Shown here one piece after another: positions 12,360 through 24,301 of a stretch of 64,000 bases of DNA. Each line of letters begins with the position of its first letter. The stretch's first letter is position 1. Under the pieces are notes generated by a model, which saw only the letters and a list, made by a program, of their open reading frames with translations, made no database searches and had not been told where the DNA came from. The DNA is from Andrena cerasifolii (Eukaryota; Arthropoda; Insecta; Hymenoptera; Andrenidae), in contig NC_135120.1 in NCBI RefSeq assembly GCF_050908995.1, forward strand, positions 3,237,433-3,301,432. Direction: 5' to 3'. A program made the translations under genes and the position numbers.

Positions 12360-13504
12360 AACTTTATCAACTTTATCATTTGTTTTGTTTTCGACCGTCA
12401 CGTTTATTCACTTTTAACAATATTTGAAGTGATTGCATTGTATAAGAGTCCTGCACCACTTAGTTGCGACCCAACCGATGATCTTTCCATCCACGTATTT
12501 GTAAAGTGATATTGTTAGCGACCTGACGTCGATCCCCCAATTAAAGTATAGGGACGTTGATGTTGAGAGATCTGGCTGCGGGGTGATAATGGCAGGTGTC
12601 TTCTGCTAAGAGGACTGTGACAGACCGCACAGCACGTAACCCAGAACCTCTGTATGCAGAACATTCCTTGGTTTTTCCAGAACGAACGATTTCTACAAGT
12701 ATCTTTATGAAAGACGCGTGACTGGATTTACGATGAGGTCGAAGGGGGTACTGTTGACTTTAAGATAGCCATTAGTACTACACCTACAGTTTGAATACGT
12801 TCCTCAAACACATGGGTGTGCCTGGAAAATGTCAACCAGCTTTCTGAGGAAACTGTTCTGGCCTTACCGCTGTCAATGACACTTGACGCATCCTAAGGCC
12901 GAACTCAGCGAAAAAGGACTTGAGATTTACGGGTCTGTTGTCTCGAATGACTGTTTCTGCAACGTTCCCGCAGAGCATGCATGCGGGGACCACACGCATC
13001 TCCTGCGAGGGCGTTGCATAATCAGGAAACCGCCCTATATTTTCCATTGACTTTTAACAAATCCCCAACTACATATACAATTCTCAAAGGATGCTTCGGA
13101 AGGAGAATGAAACTTCGACACAGAGTTTCCTAGACACAGTTTTTCTTAAGATCAGTTTTGTTTCAATCTTTGAACTGATCATTGTGCCTCGTGTCTTTTT
13201 CTGGGTATTCCAGCTTTCGGACTTCTAATTTCTTAACGCTTGCGTTTACGCTTCACAGTTTTTGGACTTTCATGTTTGAATAATTATTAGTCTTCAAGTG
13301 TATATAAGTTATTAATCAAGTGTAAAAAAGATATTATTATTATTATTATTAAGTGTAGATAAGATTTGTATTTTCCATCTTGTGTGGATACGAAGGATTT
13401 AGCACCCACCAAGTCAACCTTCAATACCTAACAGTAAATACACACTTTTTTTCTGATAAGAAAATATAATTATTGGATTATATTATCGTCTTGTAATGTA
13501 CTAG
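12360..13504. other. hAT element interior upstream of the BED exon, no ORF recognised
   Basis: Between the inverted left arm and the BED exon I see no domain. A 71-codon minus frame at 12832-13047 is unrecognised. A TTA microsatellite lies at about 13335-13352. This may be the hAT 5' untranslated region or other debris. Confidence 0.35.
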
Positions 13505-13694
13505 ATGCCAAAGCGTTCATTTGTATGGAGACATTGTAACGTGACCGATGAGGGATTCATAAATTGCAAAATCTGCGATAAAAAATTTAAAACCAGCAAA
13601 TTTACAACCGTTTTAATAAAACATTTATTGAATGTCCACGGAATTAGTAATGCAGAACAATTTTCGCCAAATTCGTCCCAGGTTCCATATTCTG
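13505..13694 (+). CDS. hAT transposase exon 1, BED zinc finger
   Basis: The frame starts MPKRSFVWRHC and contains CKICDKKF followed by HLLNVH, the C-x2-C...H-x4-H pattern of a zf-BED domain, which binds transposon ends in hAT transposases. At 13695 a GTACGT donor-like site occurs, and TTTTTTAG ends at 15549, just before codons that read as the next transposase part. I therefore infer an intron of 13695-15549; reading through instead gives a stop at 13732. The BED domain itself is open and looks intact. Confidence 0.7.
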
Positions 13695-13956
13695 GTACGT
13701 ACGAAATATATACGTGCACCTACTTATCATAGTTAGCCATTATTGAAATAATTTATCTGGATAACAATGATTCCTTACGTCCAGTATTCGTAAGTAACAA
13801 ATAAGTTTCATTCTAATGATGTACATGGGTGAAGAAACATTTATTTGTTACGAAAATGATAACACCATATTTCACATACACGGTCGTGTATGTTTATAAT
13901 TTGTATGTACGTATGTGTTACGTTATGTGAAGCATATATGATATTTTTGTGTGTTA

Positions 13957-15313
13957 CAGTATTTCCTCGTTAGCGGCTCGCTGGTCGGGACCGGCGTTGA
14001 GTCGGTATCGCGAACAGAACCCTAATTCCGAGTGTTCGTTTCTCGCTTCTTTCTGGCCGGAGGGGGGAGCGAGATGGAACACTGCGTGCGCGGCGAGCGT
14101 GCGCGATGGTCGCAAGCGCTTACCGTGGGCACGAAAACCGCTTCGCACAATCTTGACGCAGGCCCGTCTCAAATCTTTTTTTGCGCCCTAGGCGAACTTG
14201 TCAAATGCGCCCTTTATTATAATACATTTATTTGAGTTTATTGATGACCTTACTCCGAATTTTTATTCATAGTTTAAAACAGTTGCTGTACAATTTGTAA
14301 TATTTTATTTTAAAGTATATTTTCAACAATACCAGCAATGAAATTACCATTATGCACCCCTTGTCGACTTTCCGCCCTAAGCAGTGTCCTAATTTTGCTT
14401 ATAGGGACAAGCCAAGCTTACAGGCAGAGATCAGTATGTACATAGCCAAAGAAAGTACATATATAACGCGTCTTTAACTAAATAAATCATTTATACTTTT
14501 GAAAAGTGAAACTCTAATATAATCTATTTTATGTACATATTTGTAACAACTATGTCAAATTTCCTAAATGATTGTATATATCAGCAGCCAAGCAACAATT
14601 CATGCGCAGTCGCAGCACATACATAATTGTACGAAGGACAATTTGACACAGTTGTTACAAATATGTACATAAAATAGAAAATATTAGAATTTCATTTTTC
14701 AAAAGTAAAAATGATTTATTTAGTCTAAGACGCGTTATATATGTACTTTCTTGGCTATGTACATAATGATCTCTGCCTGTAAGCTTGGCTTGTCCCTATA
14801 AGCAAAATTAGGCCACTGCCTAGGGCGGAAAGTCGACAACAGGTGCATAATGGTAATTTCATTGCTGGTATTGTTGAAAATATACTTTAAAATAAAATAT
14901 TACAAATTGCACTGCAAATTAAACTACAAATAAAAATTCAGAGTAAGGTTATCAATAAACTCAAATAAATGTATTATAATAAAGGGCGCAATTTGACAAG
15001 TTCGCCAAGGGCGCAAAAAAGACTTGAGCCAGACCTGCGTCAAGATTTTGCGAAGCGGTTTCGCGCCCACGATACGCGCTTGCGACCATCGCGCACGCAA
15101 AGGACAGAGGGTCAGGCGTCCGAAGGACGGAGCGAGACAAAACATCAACGCGTCGTCTGTCTCGTACCGTCCTCGCTCGCTTTCAGTACCTCTCGCAAGC
15201 TCTCGTTTCATCTCGCTCTCGCTTTCGCCGGACGAGAGTGAGGCAAAAGTGGTGTGGATAGCGAAAAGTCGGTATCGTGTACACAAAATCGAGGCGCTAA
15301 CGAGTAAATACTG
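13957..15313. mobile_element. TA-flanked TIR element (CAGTATTTCC family), copy 1
   Basis: Left end CAGTATTTCCTCGTTAGCGG returns inverted at the right end (CGCTAACGAG...AATACTG), with TA on both sides (13955-13956 and 15314-15315). It lies inside the inferred hAT intron. The core 14165-15037 is a separate long palindrome. Related copies lie at 23853-24301 (shorter, opposite orientation) and 29496-29533 (one end only). No transposase is seen. Confidence 0.75.
14165..15037. repeat. Long palindrome (~425-bp arms) in the core of the CAGTATTTCC element
   Basis: From about 14165 (TTTTTTGCGCCCTAGGCGAA) the sequence returns inverted up to about 15037 (TTCGCCAAGGGCGCAAAAAA), with its centre near 14600. 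Arm identity is high, with a few substitutions. Host-element sequence on each side is also inverted for another ~70 bases (CTTGACGCAGG / CCTGCGTCAAG). The copy at 23853-24301 lacks this core, so it is an added foldback. Confidence 0.8.
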
Positions 15314-15549
15314 TATACCACACCACAAGGTACACATATGTACTTATGTTGGGAGGAGGGGCTCTGACCTCTGCACCTGCAGTCTCAAACGGCATGCGTG
15401 AAGGCGGGTGCCACCGCTTCATCACTTACGAGTTCATTCTTATATATGCACTTTTCGTTATCCCGATGAAATTATACCCCTCATCGGTATTTTTACCATG
15501 TATTCGAATATATTGAGATACTTAATAAGTAATAACTCTAATTTTTTAG

Positions 15550-16908
15550 ATACTCTACATTAAAAAAATCACAACTGACAACTTGCTCGTGGATTTAATC
15601 GTACTGGACTTCCAATCATTGAGCACCGTGGAAGATACAGGTTTTCGAGCATTAATCAATTATCTGGATCGAAAGTACAATATTCCCAGTAGGAAAACAG
15701 TAAAAAAAAACTAATTAAAAATGCGTATAATGAGAAAAATGCAGAATTTAAGAAGAACTTGCTGAAGCCTTCGATGTCTCCATCACAACTGATACGTAGA
15801 GCAGTATGAATAAGGATCACTTTTTAAGTACGACGTGCCATTTCACTAATAAAAACGTCGAATTGAAAACATATTCACTGCAGACAGACCAACTGAATGG
15901 AAGTCATACTAGCGATGTATTAAGTGATGCAAAATACCTTTTCGGAATGGAATGTTGAAGGAAAAGTAAGAGCTCTTGTCACTGATAACGCGGCAAATAT
16001 GCTTGCAGCAGTACGAATCATGGGCAACACTATATCTAGCGTATCTTGCTTTGCGCATACGCTGAATTAAGTGTTCAAGAAAGCTCTTTCTGCAATCGAT
16101 GATTTAGTTACTGTGCGTAAAACATGTCGCAGCATCGTACCTTTTTTCAAACAGAGCTATTTAGCCAAGAATAAACTATTCGAAATGCAAAATTTACTGG
16201 AGGTGTCAAATCATAAATTAATTTTAGAAGTTGACACTAGATGGAATTCGACGTATGAAATGATAAACAGGTTTTTAGAACAAAGGTAGGCAGTAATGTC
16301 AGCACTTTCATATTTTCCTGAACCTGAAGAAGGTTTATCTGCTGGCGAGTGGCAACTGCTATTAAACTCTACTGCGATAATGCAACCGTTTTACCTCCTG
16401 ACCACTGAAATGAGTACAGAACCATACATAACAATTTCTAAAGCCATTATCTCTATAAAATAATGAAATATTTTTCTAAATACAAACATCAATACACTAG
16501 GTAGAAAACTACCAGAAACTTTACATAAATATTTTAATAAAATTGAAGCGGACCCTACTTATTCCATAGCGACTATACTCGACTCTTGTTTAAAAATGTT
16601 GGGGTTCGAAATGTAAGAATGCTGAAAGAGCTAAAACTTTATTATTGGAGAAGGTGACACATATATTTCATGCCCAATCTCAATTAAACATAACTGTATA
16701 TAAGGATAATAATGATAATAATAATACGGGTAATTTTGCACAAGATAGATTATCTTTTTGGATATCGTTCGATAATGATGTCTGCGAACAAAATAGTGTG
16801 AATGCTAGAAATTCAAGACCAATAAATGAGATTGATAATTACATTGCGGATTCGTATTTGAATAAAAACCAAAATCCTTTGCAATATTGGATGGAAAATA
16901 AAACCTAA
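15550..16908 (+). pseudogene. hAT transposase exon 2, broken
   Basis: The codons after the inferred acceptor read LLVDLIVLDFQSLSTVED and then GFRALINYLDRKYNIPSR, a classic hAT segment. Later come VRALVTDNAANMLAAV (RNase H-fold catalytic region), FAHTLN and VDTRWNSTYEMINRF at 16071-16289. The end is DNYIADSYLNKNQNPLQYW at 16645-16908, the dimerisation domain. Frameshifts and stops near 15713, 15800, 15955, 16070 and 16290 break it. It belongs with the BED exon at 13505-13694 and is the transposase of the 11231-17431 element. Confidence 0.85.
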
Positions 16909-18298
16909 ATATCCTTGTCTTGCGCAGTTTGCAATAAGTTTTTTATGCTGCCCTGCAACGTCGGTGCCGCGCTAACGAGTTTTTTCGAAAGCAGGAAACA
17001 TAATTAGTAAAAAAGAAATAGATTAAGTGGCAAAAGTTTAGATCGAAATTTGATTTTAAATACACAATAGGAAAATATACTGTTTATATCATAAAATTTT
17101 ACGTTATTACTTTAAAAACCACCCTCCATTTTCCACAGAGACACACAAAATGATTTTACTTAATAATTAATACTTTTACTTTAAAAGTACTTGCAAGTTT
17201 TACAACAATCAAAGAAAAACTAAACGTCTAAGACTTCCCACAACTTCCTATTTCAAATAACAGTCGAAGCGATTCGAAACTTTTGTCCACGGTTCGAAAC
17301 TTCTGGCCAGGATTCGAAGCCATTCGATTTGCTTGGCGACCATGAGTAATGAAGATTCGAAGCGATTCGAAACAATGTGTCATAGATTCGAAGCGATTTG
17401 ATCGGGCTTGAGCCCATCAGTAATTGTAGCTGTCTAATACCCATGTACCCCCTTAAAGGTCGAGTTTCCTAGCCGCGATTGGCGGCCCAATCCTAAGCAC
17501 CGCTCTTATGGAGAAGAATGCATCCGTTTTCCTAGCCGCGTTTTCGACCGGCTGCGCCGCGCGTCTGCTACAACAGCAACCTAGGCTACTCGAGACGCAA
17601 CACAATGCGATGTGTGTCTGTTTTCCGCCATGATGGCGGAATCTCCTAGCGGAGCGGCTAGCCACGGCGACAAACCGGTCGAATCCTCCAAACTGAGTCC
17701 AGCGGGGGCGCTGCGATCCATCGTCACAATGGTACAGAATCACAAAAATAAGGAAACAAGTCAGAATTCAAAAGTTATGGGATTATGTTTTTTTTATACA
17801 GGGTGTAAACGGTATACGTAGCGATAGTTTAGAGGGTGGTAGGTGAGGTCCAGTGGAACATAAAAGTCCTATGACATAGTGTCCGATCTGTCTCCATTTT
17901 ACACTAATAATGCCTCAAAGTTAATCCCCAGGATTCCATAATTTTGCAAATACATTGGGGACCATTAGTAGAGTAAAAGAGTTTGAATAATTTTTTTTTG
18001 TAACTCGTATAGTTTAGCAAAACACCGGAAATGTTTGTAGAAAAAGCGTCGTTACACGCACACAGATGAGCCGTAGCACAAAGACCGCCCGTTGTGAGCT
18101 GTTCAAGATGACCCAGTAACCGAGAAAGTACGGACCCTTTACAGTAGCGGTCCCATTGAGAATGTGGAGGCACATAGGGTCGTCAGCAAGAAAATAACAA
18201 GCAAGTGAACGAAAACACTACACGTGTTCTTAAAGGGGTAGACACGGGTAATGCAGCGCGCTGTATACCGACACAATCTGGCCCGAAACATGGGTTCG

Positions 18299-18612
18299 GG
18301 ATTTTTCGTTTTTCGTCCTTATATGAGCAGATTTTGGGCTGTGCGAGGTCTCAATCGAAAGAGGAAGGTTCAGTGCGGAGCGCTCTGCTCATGGTTCAAC
18401 GAGATTGTGTTGATATGTAATAATATCAGTGTCCAAAGTAATGCAAAAGTCGACAAAATATACCCGCAGAATCCAAGCATTTTTAGGTCACTAAAATAGT
18501 TTTGTGACTCAAACGGTGAGCAGAGCGCTCCGTATTGGATCTTCTTCTTTCGAATGAGACATCTCCCAGGCCAAAATCTGCACATATAAGAACGAAAAAC
18601 GAAAAATCGTGA
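18299..18612. repeat. Foldback, ~95-bp arms
   Basis: GGGATTTTTCGTTTTTCGTC...GAGCGCTCTGCTC at 18299-18392 returns inverted at 18519-18612, separated by a ~125-bp loop. ORFs overlapping it are by-products of the inverted arms. 18613-19560 shows no recognisable feature. Confidence 0.75.
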
Positions 18613-19564
18613 CTGTATTCCCAAATCAGAGTTCCACCATGTTGGCGATAATACAGAGCAAACCACGTGATAAATTTATTTGAGGTAGTAGATACGAGAT
18701 GGAGCCTACTCGGGAGGACTGCCAATGTGGATTTATAGCAAAACTGAGGCGATAGCTGGATATACGAGCCACAATAAAAGCATGATGGATTCAATGTATG
18801 CATTTTCGTACGATTAGAGGTTAGGTTATATGCATTTTAGGCATACATTGACTACGAACTGCTGGGAACTGTATACATTTACTAATTTAACGCTTTTACA
18901 GTAACACATACATCACTTGAAATCGCTGTCGTATTTATGTTATAATTATATGGCCACATTATTGGAAATAAAAAAAGAGAGATTAAAACTTTTTTATTAA
19001 TACTGGAAGTATTGATTTACTGATATCATCTTTTCAGAATATGGATGTTACAGTAATTATTTGAAATATTGCTCTTACTATTATTCTTTTTTATTCTTCC
19101 GACTATTGTATAGAACATATAATAAGAATAAGTCTCCAAATCAGTCAACATTTGACTCCCTGACCTTTTTTGTAAACCTTTACGGTCCTATCTCCTAAGT
19201 TAAATAGTCCTTAGATAATATTTAAAATGCAGACAGGATTAAAAAAAAAATAAAAATAACATAAAATAATAGATGTGACTTATTCTAATTTCACTCAGCA
19301 AATACCTATATATTGAAAACAGGAAAACGTTTTTGTTTAGAGCGTGAAGTTTAAATTACAACACAATCGGCTGGTGAAATCCAGGGCACAGTGTAAAGGA
19401 ATTTGAGCAGAAAGAAAAGAAAATTCGACATTGTATCACGTTTGCTCCCATTATGATTAGGAAAATGTTATGAATATTTGAAAAAAAAAAAAATGTTTAT
19501 GCAGAAAAAACTAAAAGTAAAAAAGTTAAAACCTTATTGTTATTGAAAAATTGTTGTGTATCTG

Positions 19565-19736
19565 CAGGGTTGCCAGCAACATTATGCAGGACCACTTATT
19601 TAGCGGAGGGGAACACCCACAAGAGTGGTGGTAATGTGTGCGTCAGCAACGTCTTCACGCATACGTTACCACCACTCCTGTAGGTGTTCCCCTTCCGCTA
19701 AGTAAGTGGTCTTGCATAATGTTGTTGGCAACGCTG
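19565..19736. mobile_element. hAT MITE, 172 bp, perfect 8-bp target duplication
   Basis: The element starts CAGGGTTGCCAGCAACATTA and ends with the inverted copy GTTGTTGGCAACGCTG. It is flanked on both sides by TGTATCTG (19557-19564 and 19737-19744). Almost the whole element is one hairpin. The 8-bp duplication and CAGGG end are hAT signatures. Confidence 0.9.
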
Positions 19737-19984
19737 TGTATCTGTGTTAGCAGACCGAGGCGCTGGCTTTATTTCTCGGCTGCTATGACCCCCGTTCTAT
19801 CCTTCTCTTTTACAACCCATCGACAGCGACAACGTAACCGCGAGCCACCGCGAGCATCGGAGAATACTGTTCGCTGAATACCTATACCTACTTACATCGT
19901 ACAAATTAAATTTCAAACCGAGGTTCGATGCGACAGAATTTACTGAATACGTGTAACACTCTCTCCTTTTTAATCTTTTATTAC

Positions 19985-20970
19985 TTACGAATTACCATTT
20001 GGGATTTTGGTGAAACTGGTATATGTTGTAGTCTTTAGTGATATATAAACGTATGTCATAGGTTTTTAAAAAATTTCACAATTGTGGAAATTGACTTTTT
20101 TTTCTCATTAAATTATAACTGTTGAACTAAGAAACAGATAAGAATGAGCTTTTGGGTGCTTACAGTGGGGAAATAAGAGTACCTAATAACAATTACGACA
20201 CTTAAAAAAAAATTTTAGACCATTTATTTTGAAATTGTTCTGAACAAATGCAATTTTATACTACCAGGACACTATTTAAAAATTTGAAAAAAAATGAGGA
20301 TATAGGGCTACTTGTGCTCTTTACGGACACGTTTTTAGAAACGCGGAGACTTTTAAATTGTTCGCATGCAAATTAATTGAATGTGACGCTGCGTCGCTGA
20401 GCACCGGCTCGTCTGGCTGATTGTGAGCCGTGCGTACTACAATATGGAACTATCTGTTTCTTTACTTCCTAACCTTGCGTGGCCTTGAAAATCATTGTAT
20501 ACCATATGGTTGAATTTTTCGAGCCGGTGCTGGGCGACACAGCGTCATATTCAATTAATTTTCATTTGGCCAATTTTAAAGTGTCCGTATTTCTGAAAAC
20601 GGGTCCGTAAAAGGGACAAATAGGACTATACCCTTATTTTTTTCAAAATTTTAAATAGTGTCCCGCTATTAAATCATGGCATTTGTTTACAACAATTGCA
20701 AAATAAATTTTAAAAAATTTATTTTTTTCGTGAAATAATTTTTATTAGGTACTCTTATGTCTTCATTGTAAGCACCCAAAGGCTTATTTTGATCAGTTTG
20801 TTAGTTCAACAGTTATAATTTTTTTAAAAAAGTTAACATTATATATCAAAGAGCTGTAAGATCCACAATTTTTGACATTTTGAAAAATCCGTCGAGATAT
20901 GCTTATTTATCCCTAAAGACTACTACATATCCAAGTTTCATCTAAATCTGAAATGTTACTCCGAAAAGTG
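19985..20970. repeat. Foldback element, ~400-bp arms
   Basis: The left arm (GTTGTAGTCTTTAGTGATAT at about 20022, then ATAACTGTTGAACTAA, then GGGTGCTTACAGTG) returns inverted on the right (TTAGTTCAACAGTTATAA near 20800, CTAAAGACTACTACATATCC near 20915). The centre is near 20450. The arms are diverged by several indels, so it is an older insertion. Confidence 0.75.
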
Positions 20971-21061
20971 TCCGATTTCGCATGGAATGACCCACGCATA
21001 TCATTTCAGCTACTACAAATGCAGGGTGGAGGAGGTACCCCTTCCATGACGCCGACCGGAC

Positions 21062-21600
21062 TACTGAAAATGCGCAGGCTGAATGCGCGTGATTATTATA
21101 TGGTTGGCTCCTCAAAGTGACAGAAAATATAACCTATGTATATGCTATATGACAATAAATGTTTAGTGGCCATTTCGTTCTTTTACGCTACATTTGTGAA
21201 CCTTTTATCACCTTTCCAAAACATTATTATTACGCCGCAATAGTATCTTTAGGAAATCGGGTATAGCATATAGGTTATATTTTCACTTCGAGGAGCCGAC
21301 CACATAATAATCACGCGCATCCAGCCTGCGCATTTCCAGAAGCGGATTTTCTGTCCTCGAAGTGACAGAAAATATAACGTAATTGCTATACTGGATTTCC
21401 AAAAGATGCTGTTGCTGCGTAATAATAATGTTTTGGGAGGATGCTAAAAAGTTCACAAATGTTTCGTAAAAGAACGAAATAGCCATTAAACATTTGTTGT
21501 CATATAGCTTATAGTTAGGTTATATTTTCTGTCACTTCGAGGAGGCGACCACATAATAATTACGCGTATCCAGCCAGCACATTTTCACTAGTCCAATTCA
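21062..21600. repeat. Two overlapping foldback copies
   Basis: A block containing GTGACAGAAAATATAACCTA and CGCGTGATTATTATATGGTT occurs at 21062-21160 and inverted at 21250-21345. It occurs again direct at 21360-21390 and inverted at 21520-21595. This looks like a small palindromic element that duplicated or inserted beside itself. 21601-22228 has nothing else recognised apart from the TTAA element end at 22013. Confidence 0.65.
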
Positions 21601-22227
21601 ACATCCAACAAATTTTATATATAATGTTTGTTCATAACTGCTTTCTCAATAAGTCTAAACTAAAAAACTTCATTTTCTGGGGACATCTCCTCATCTATTT
21701 TTCCTTTTCACTTATATTTCCTTACCACTAACGTAGAATATTGTAGCATAAGCACATTTTAAGTAATTAAAATGTACAATGAATTTTCTACGTTTGCAGT
21801 ACCAGCCGACTATCCGTTTAAATTTTTATAAGTACAACGCAACAGCTGAGAATTTCTTTCCTTATTCAGAATAAAATACAGAAATAGCAAACAGCTCCCT
21901 TTCGCGTGCACCAGGCAGCGGCGTTTCTATGGGTAATACCATTTCAGTGAAGAAAAAACCTGCTGTAATACCGACCTGCCAAATCGGTCAGGTCACGTGA
22001 CGTATCTACCCCCTTAAGCCAGGCGCGCAGTGGTAGCAATTTGTTGCGCGACAGTTTGGACGCTCACTAAAAATGCATTGATTTACGTGTAAATAAGCTC
22101 CTTTAACGATGTGACTGCAAAACATTTTGTTTTTTCTTCAGAAAGTGTTTTCGTTTTTAATTAAATATGCCAGATGTGAGAAAGATGCCACCAATATAGA
22201 AATTAAAATTTATTATCCATCATCAAG

Positions 22228-22453
22228 ACACGCGCTCGAATTTCAAAACAAAACCACGCGTTGTCGTATTCCGTGCGAGAGAAGGTGGGCCATGCAGAGA
22301 AGATATTCCTGTGAAAAGGGCCTTTTCAAGACAAAGGCCATTTGGAAAGGATGCAGGCAGATTGGATAGGTTGGGACCAATCGGACTTAAAGGCCACCTT
22401 CTCTCCCACGGAATACGTCAACGCGTGCTTTTGTTTTGATATTCGAGCGCGTG
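22228..22453. repeat. Foldback, ~62-bp arms
   Basis: ACACGCGCTCGAATTTC through GAGAGAAGGTGGGCC at 22228-22291 returns inverted at 22391-22453 (GGCCACCTTCTCTCCCACGG...CGAGCGCGTG). Confidence 0.7.
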
Positions 22454-23057
22454 TTTATACTCGAGAGATAAGGGATCTGTCTTTAATTAGTAGGGGGGAG
22501 GGGGGGGGGCGAAGCAGACGGGAATACGCGCAGTCAGCAAATTACATAGGTATTCCCTATCTTCCTGTGTCTCTCCGCGAGGCGTATTGATGTTGGATAT
22601 TACTTTTTAGTTGCTAGTTCCCAAAAATTAATCAGGCTGGTCGGCCAGAGCATTTCTCCAGGGCGGTTTATGACCGTAGTGTCCCGCAAGTCGGCGGTAG
22701 AGAACGGTTTCCAACAGTTTTGAATAATTTATGACTTAGTTGGTTCTGCCTCGTAGCAGGCGTGAACTCGCGGTATCGGAAAAGGGAAATAGGAATGTTA
22801 TGCATTTTCTTCTTTGTCTGCTGTCTATCTCGAAGCAATGGGTACATTGGCAGTAAAAGGACGGAGCGAGGGCTTTTGTGAAAGTGTACGATGGTTCGTT
22901 CGTTGCACTTCTGCGAAGCACGTGTGTTTCGCAAGTGTGCTGGCTTATTTTTACCTAAAGCCTCTTCTCCTGGTAGGAGATAACTCATAATGGAACGAGA
23001 GAAACTACTTTGGTGTAGAAGAAGTTGCTTGGAAAAATATATATATAATACAAAATT

Positions 23058-23494
23058 TTATGTTAAACGATTTTATTAAAAATGTAGTAAAAACTAAATT
23101 AAAATTCACTAAAAACTAAGAAATAATTATTTTCCGGTTTTGATGGTGTTAATATCACTTTAAATAAAATCGCGGGACACGATATTTCATAACAGGATAT
23201 GAATCACCTTAATACAGAAGAAAACATCGAAATAAATTTGTTGTTAGAAAGTTTTCATTCGTATTAATGAAACAAAATATTTTAATTGCGGAATACAGAT
23301 TGTAATGTGACATGAAATTGATAAACTGTAGGTGATGATGTTCCACTTGCCAACCGATTCTTCAACTTCTGGTTGTACATGGTGCCTCACGATTTTATTT
23401 AAAGTGATATTAACACCATCAAAATCGAAGTACAAGAAAATAATTATTTTTTAGTTTTTAGTGCATTTTTAATAAAATCGTTTGACATAATTTT
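23058..23494. repeat. Foldback, ~125-bp arms
   Basis: TTATGTTAAACGATTTTATT at 23058 and GATGGTGTTAATATCACTTT at 23140 return inverted around 23400 and 23494 (AAAGTGATATTAACACCATC; AATAAAATCGTTTGACATAA). Confidence 0.8.
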
Positions 23495-23852
23495 TTATAT
23501 ATTTTTTTATAAAGTATATTCATAAGATTCGATAGAATCTTCATAAAATTTTGATTCGAAAAAGTGGCATGTTGAATTTTATCTCTATTCTTGGGATTGA
23601 CGCCCACTATGCATTGGGACAAAAGCAGGCTCAGAGCTAAACGAGAATTCATTCGTTGTTTTCGATCGATAATTTCATATTTTCTCAAGAACGTTCCGAA
23701 AACATTTGTTTGCCAGCATTTCTACAGGGCAATCAAGAACGTGGTGCCGTCTTTAAGAATTTAAGACATTCTACAGTCTGACAATGAGTTAATCCGTATA
23801 TTGCTCTGCCGGTGCGTAGTACGTACGATGGCTTCGGACCCGCACGTAGGTA

Positions 23853-24301
23853 CAGCATTTCCTCGTTACGGGCTCGGTTTGGTGTACACGATACGGACTT
23901 TTCACTATCCCCACCATTACTGTCTCACTTTTGTCCGGCGAAGGCGAGCGAGCTGGAACGACAGCGAGCGAGAGGCACTGAAAGCGAGTGAGGACGGTAC
24001 GAGACAGACGACGCATTGATGTTTTGTCTCGCTCCGTCTTTCGGACGCCTGACACTCTGTCCTCTGCGTGCGCGCTGGTCGCAACCAGCACCCTTACCGT
24101 GAGCCGGGCCTGCGTCAAGATTTTGCGAAGCGGTTTTCGTGCTCACGGTAAGCGCTTGCGATCATCGTGCACGCAGTGTTCCATCTCGCTCCCCCCTTCG
24201 GCCAGAAAGAAGCAAGAAACGAAAAATCGGAATTAGGGCTTTGTTCACGATACGGACTCAACGCCGGTCCCGACCAGCGAGCCGCTAACGAGGAAATACT
24301 G
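23853..24301. mobile_element. CAGTATTTCC-family element, copy 2 (no palindromic core)
   Basis: Ends CAGCATTTCCTCGTTA and the inverted AACGAGGAAATACTG are flanked by TA at 23851-23852 and 24302-24303. The interior matches the outer halves of copy 1 (13957-15313) in the reverse order, but lacks the ~870-bp palindrome. It therefore approximates the form without the added core. Confidence 0.75.

Larger units (their letters stand above)
11231..17431 (+). mobile_element. Palindromic hAT element (BED-finger transposase), broken
   Basis: Both ends carry the same hAT 3' end in opposite orientation: 11231-12360 is the inverted copy of about 16530-17431, including the last transposase codons. Terminal sequence is TAGTGATGGCGTCAAGACCG on the left and an inverted variant ending CCCATCAGTA on the right, followed by many GATTCGAAGCGATTCGAA subterminal repeats. 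Between the arms lie a BED-finger exon (13505-13694), a probable intron and the transposase exon (15550-16908). I see no matching 8-bp target duplication at the outer ends, so the palindrome may be two hAT copies facing each other. Confidence 0.65.
18234..22013. mobile_element. TTAA-flanked element with GGGGTAGA ends, repeatedly invaded
   Basis: TTAA at 18230-18233 precedes AGGGGTAGACACG; the right end reads CGTATCTACCCCC followed by TTAA at 22014-22017. Only about 13 terminal bases match. Inside are a small foldback (18299-18612), a hAT MITE (19565-19736), a ~1 kb palindrome (19985-20970) and a double foldback (21062-21600). No transposase is seen. 17790-18230 holds nothing recognised beyond an ATACAGGGTG motif at 17799. 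Confidence 0.5.

Noticed and set aside
13949..14235. Several 67-80 codon ORFs in GC-rich sequence (also 15024-15401, 23801-24236)
   Set aside because: They lie in terminal or palindromic parts of the CAGTATTTCC element, overlap on both strands and show no domain.
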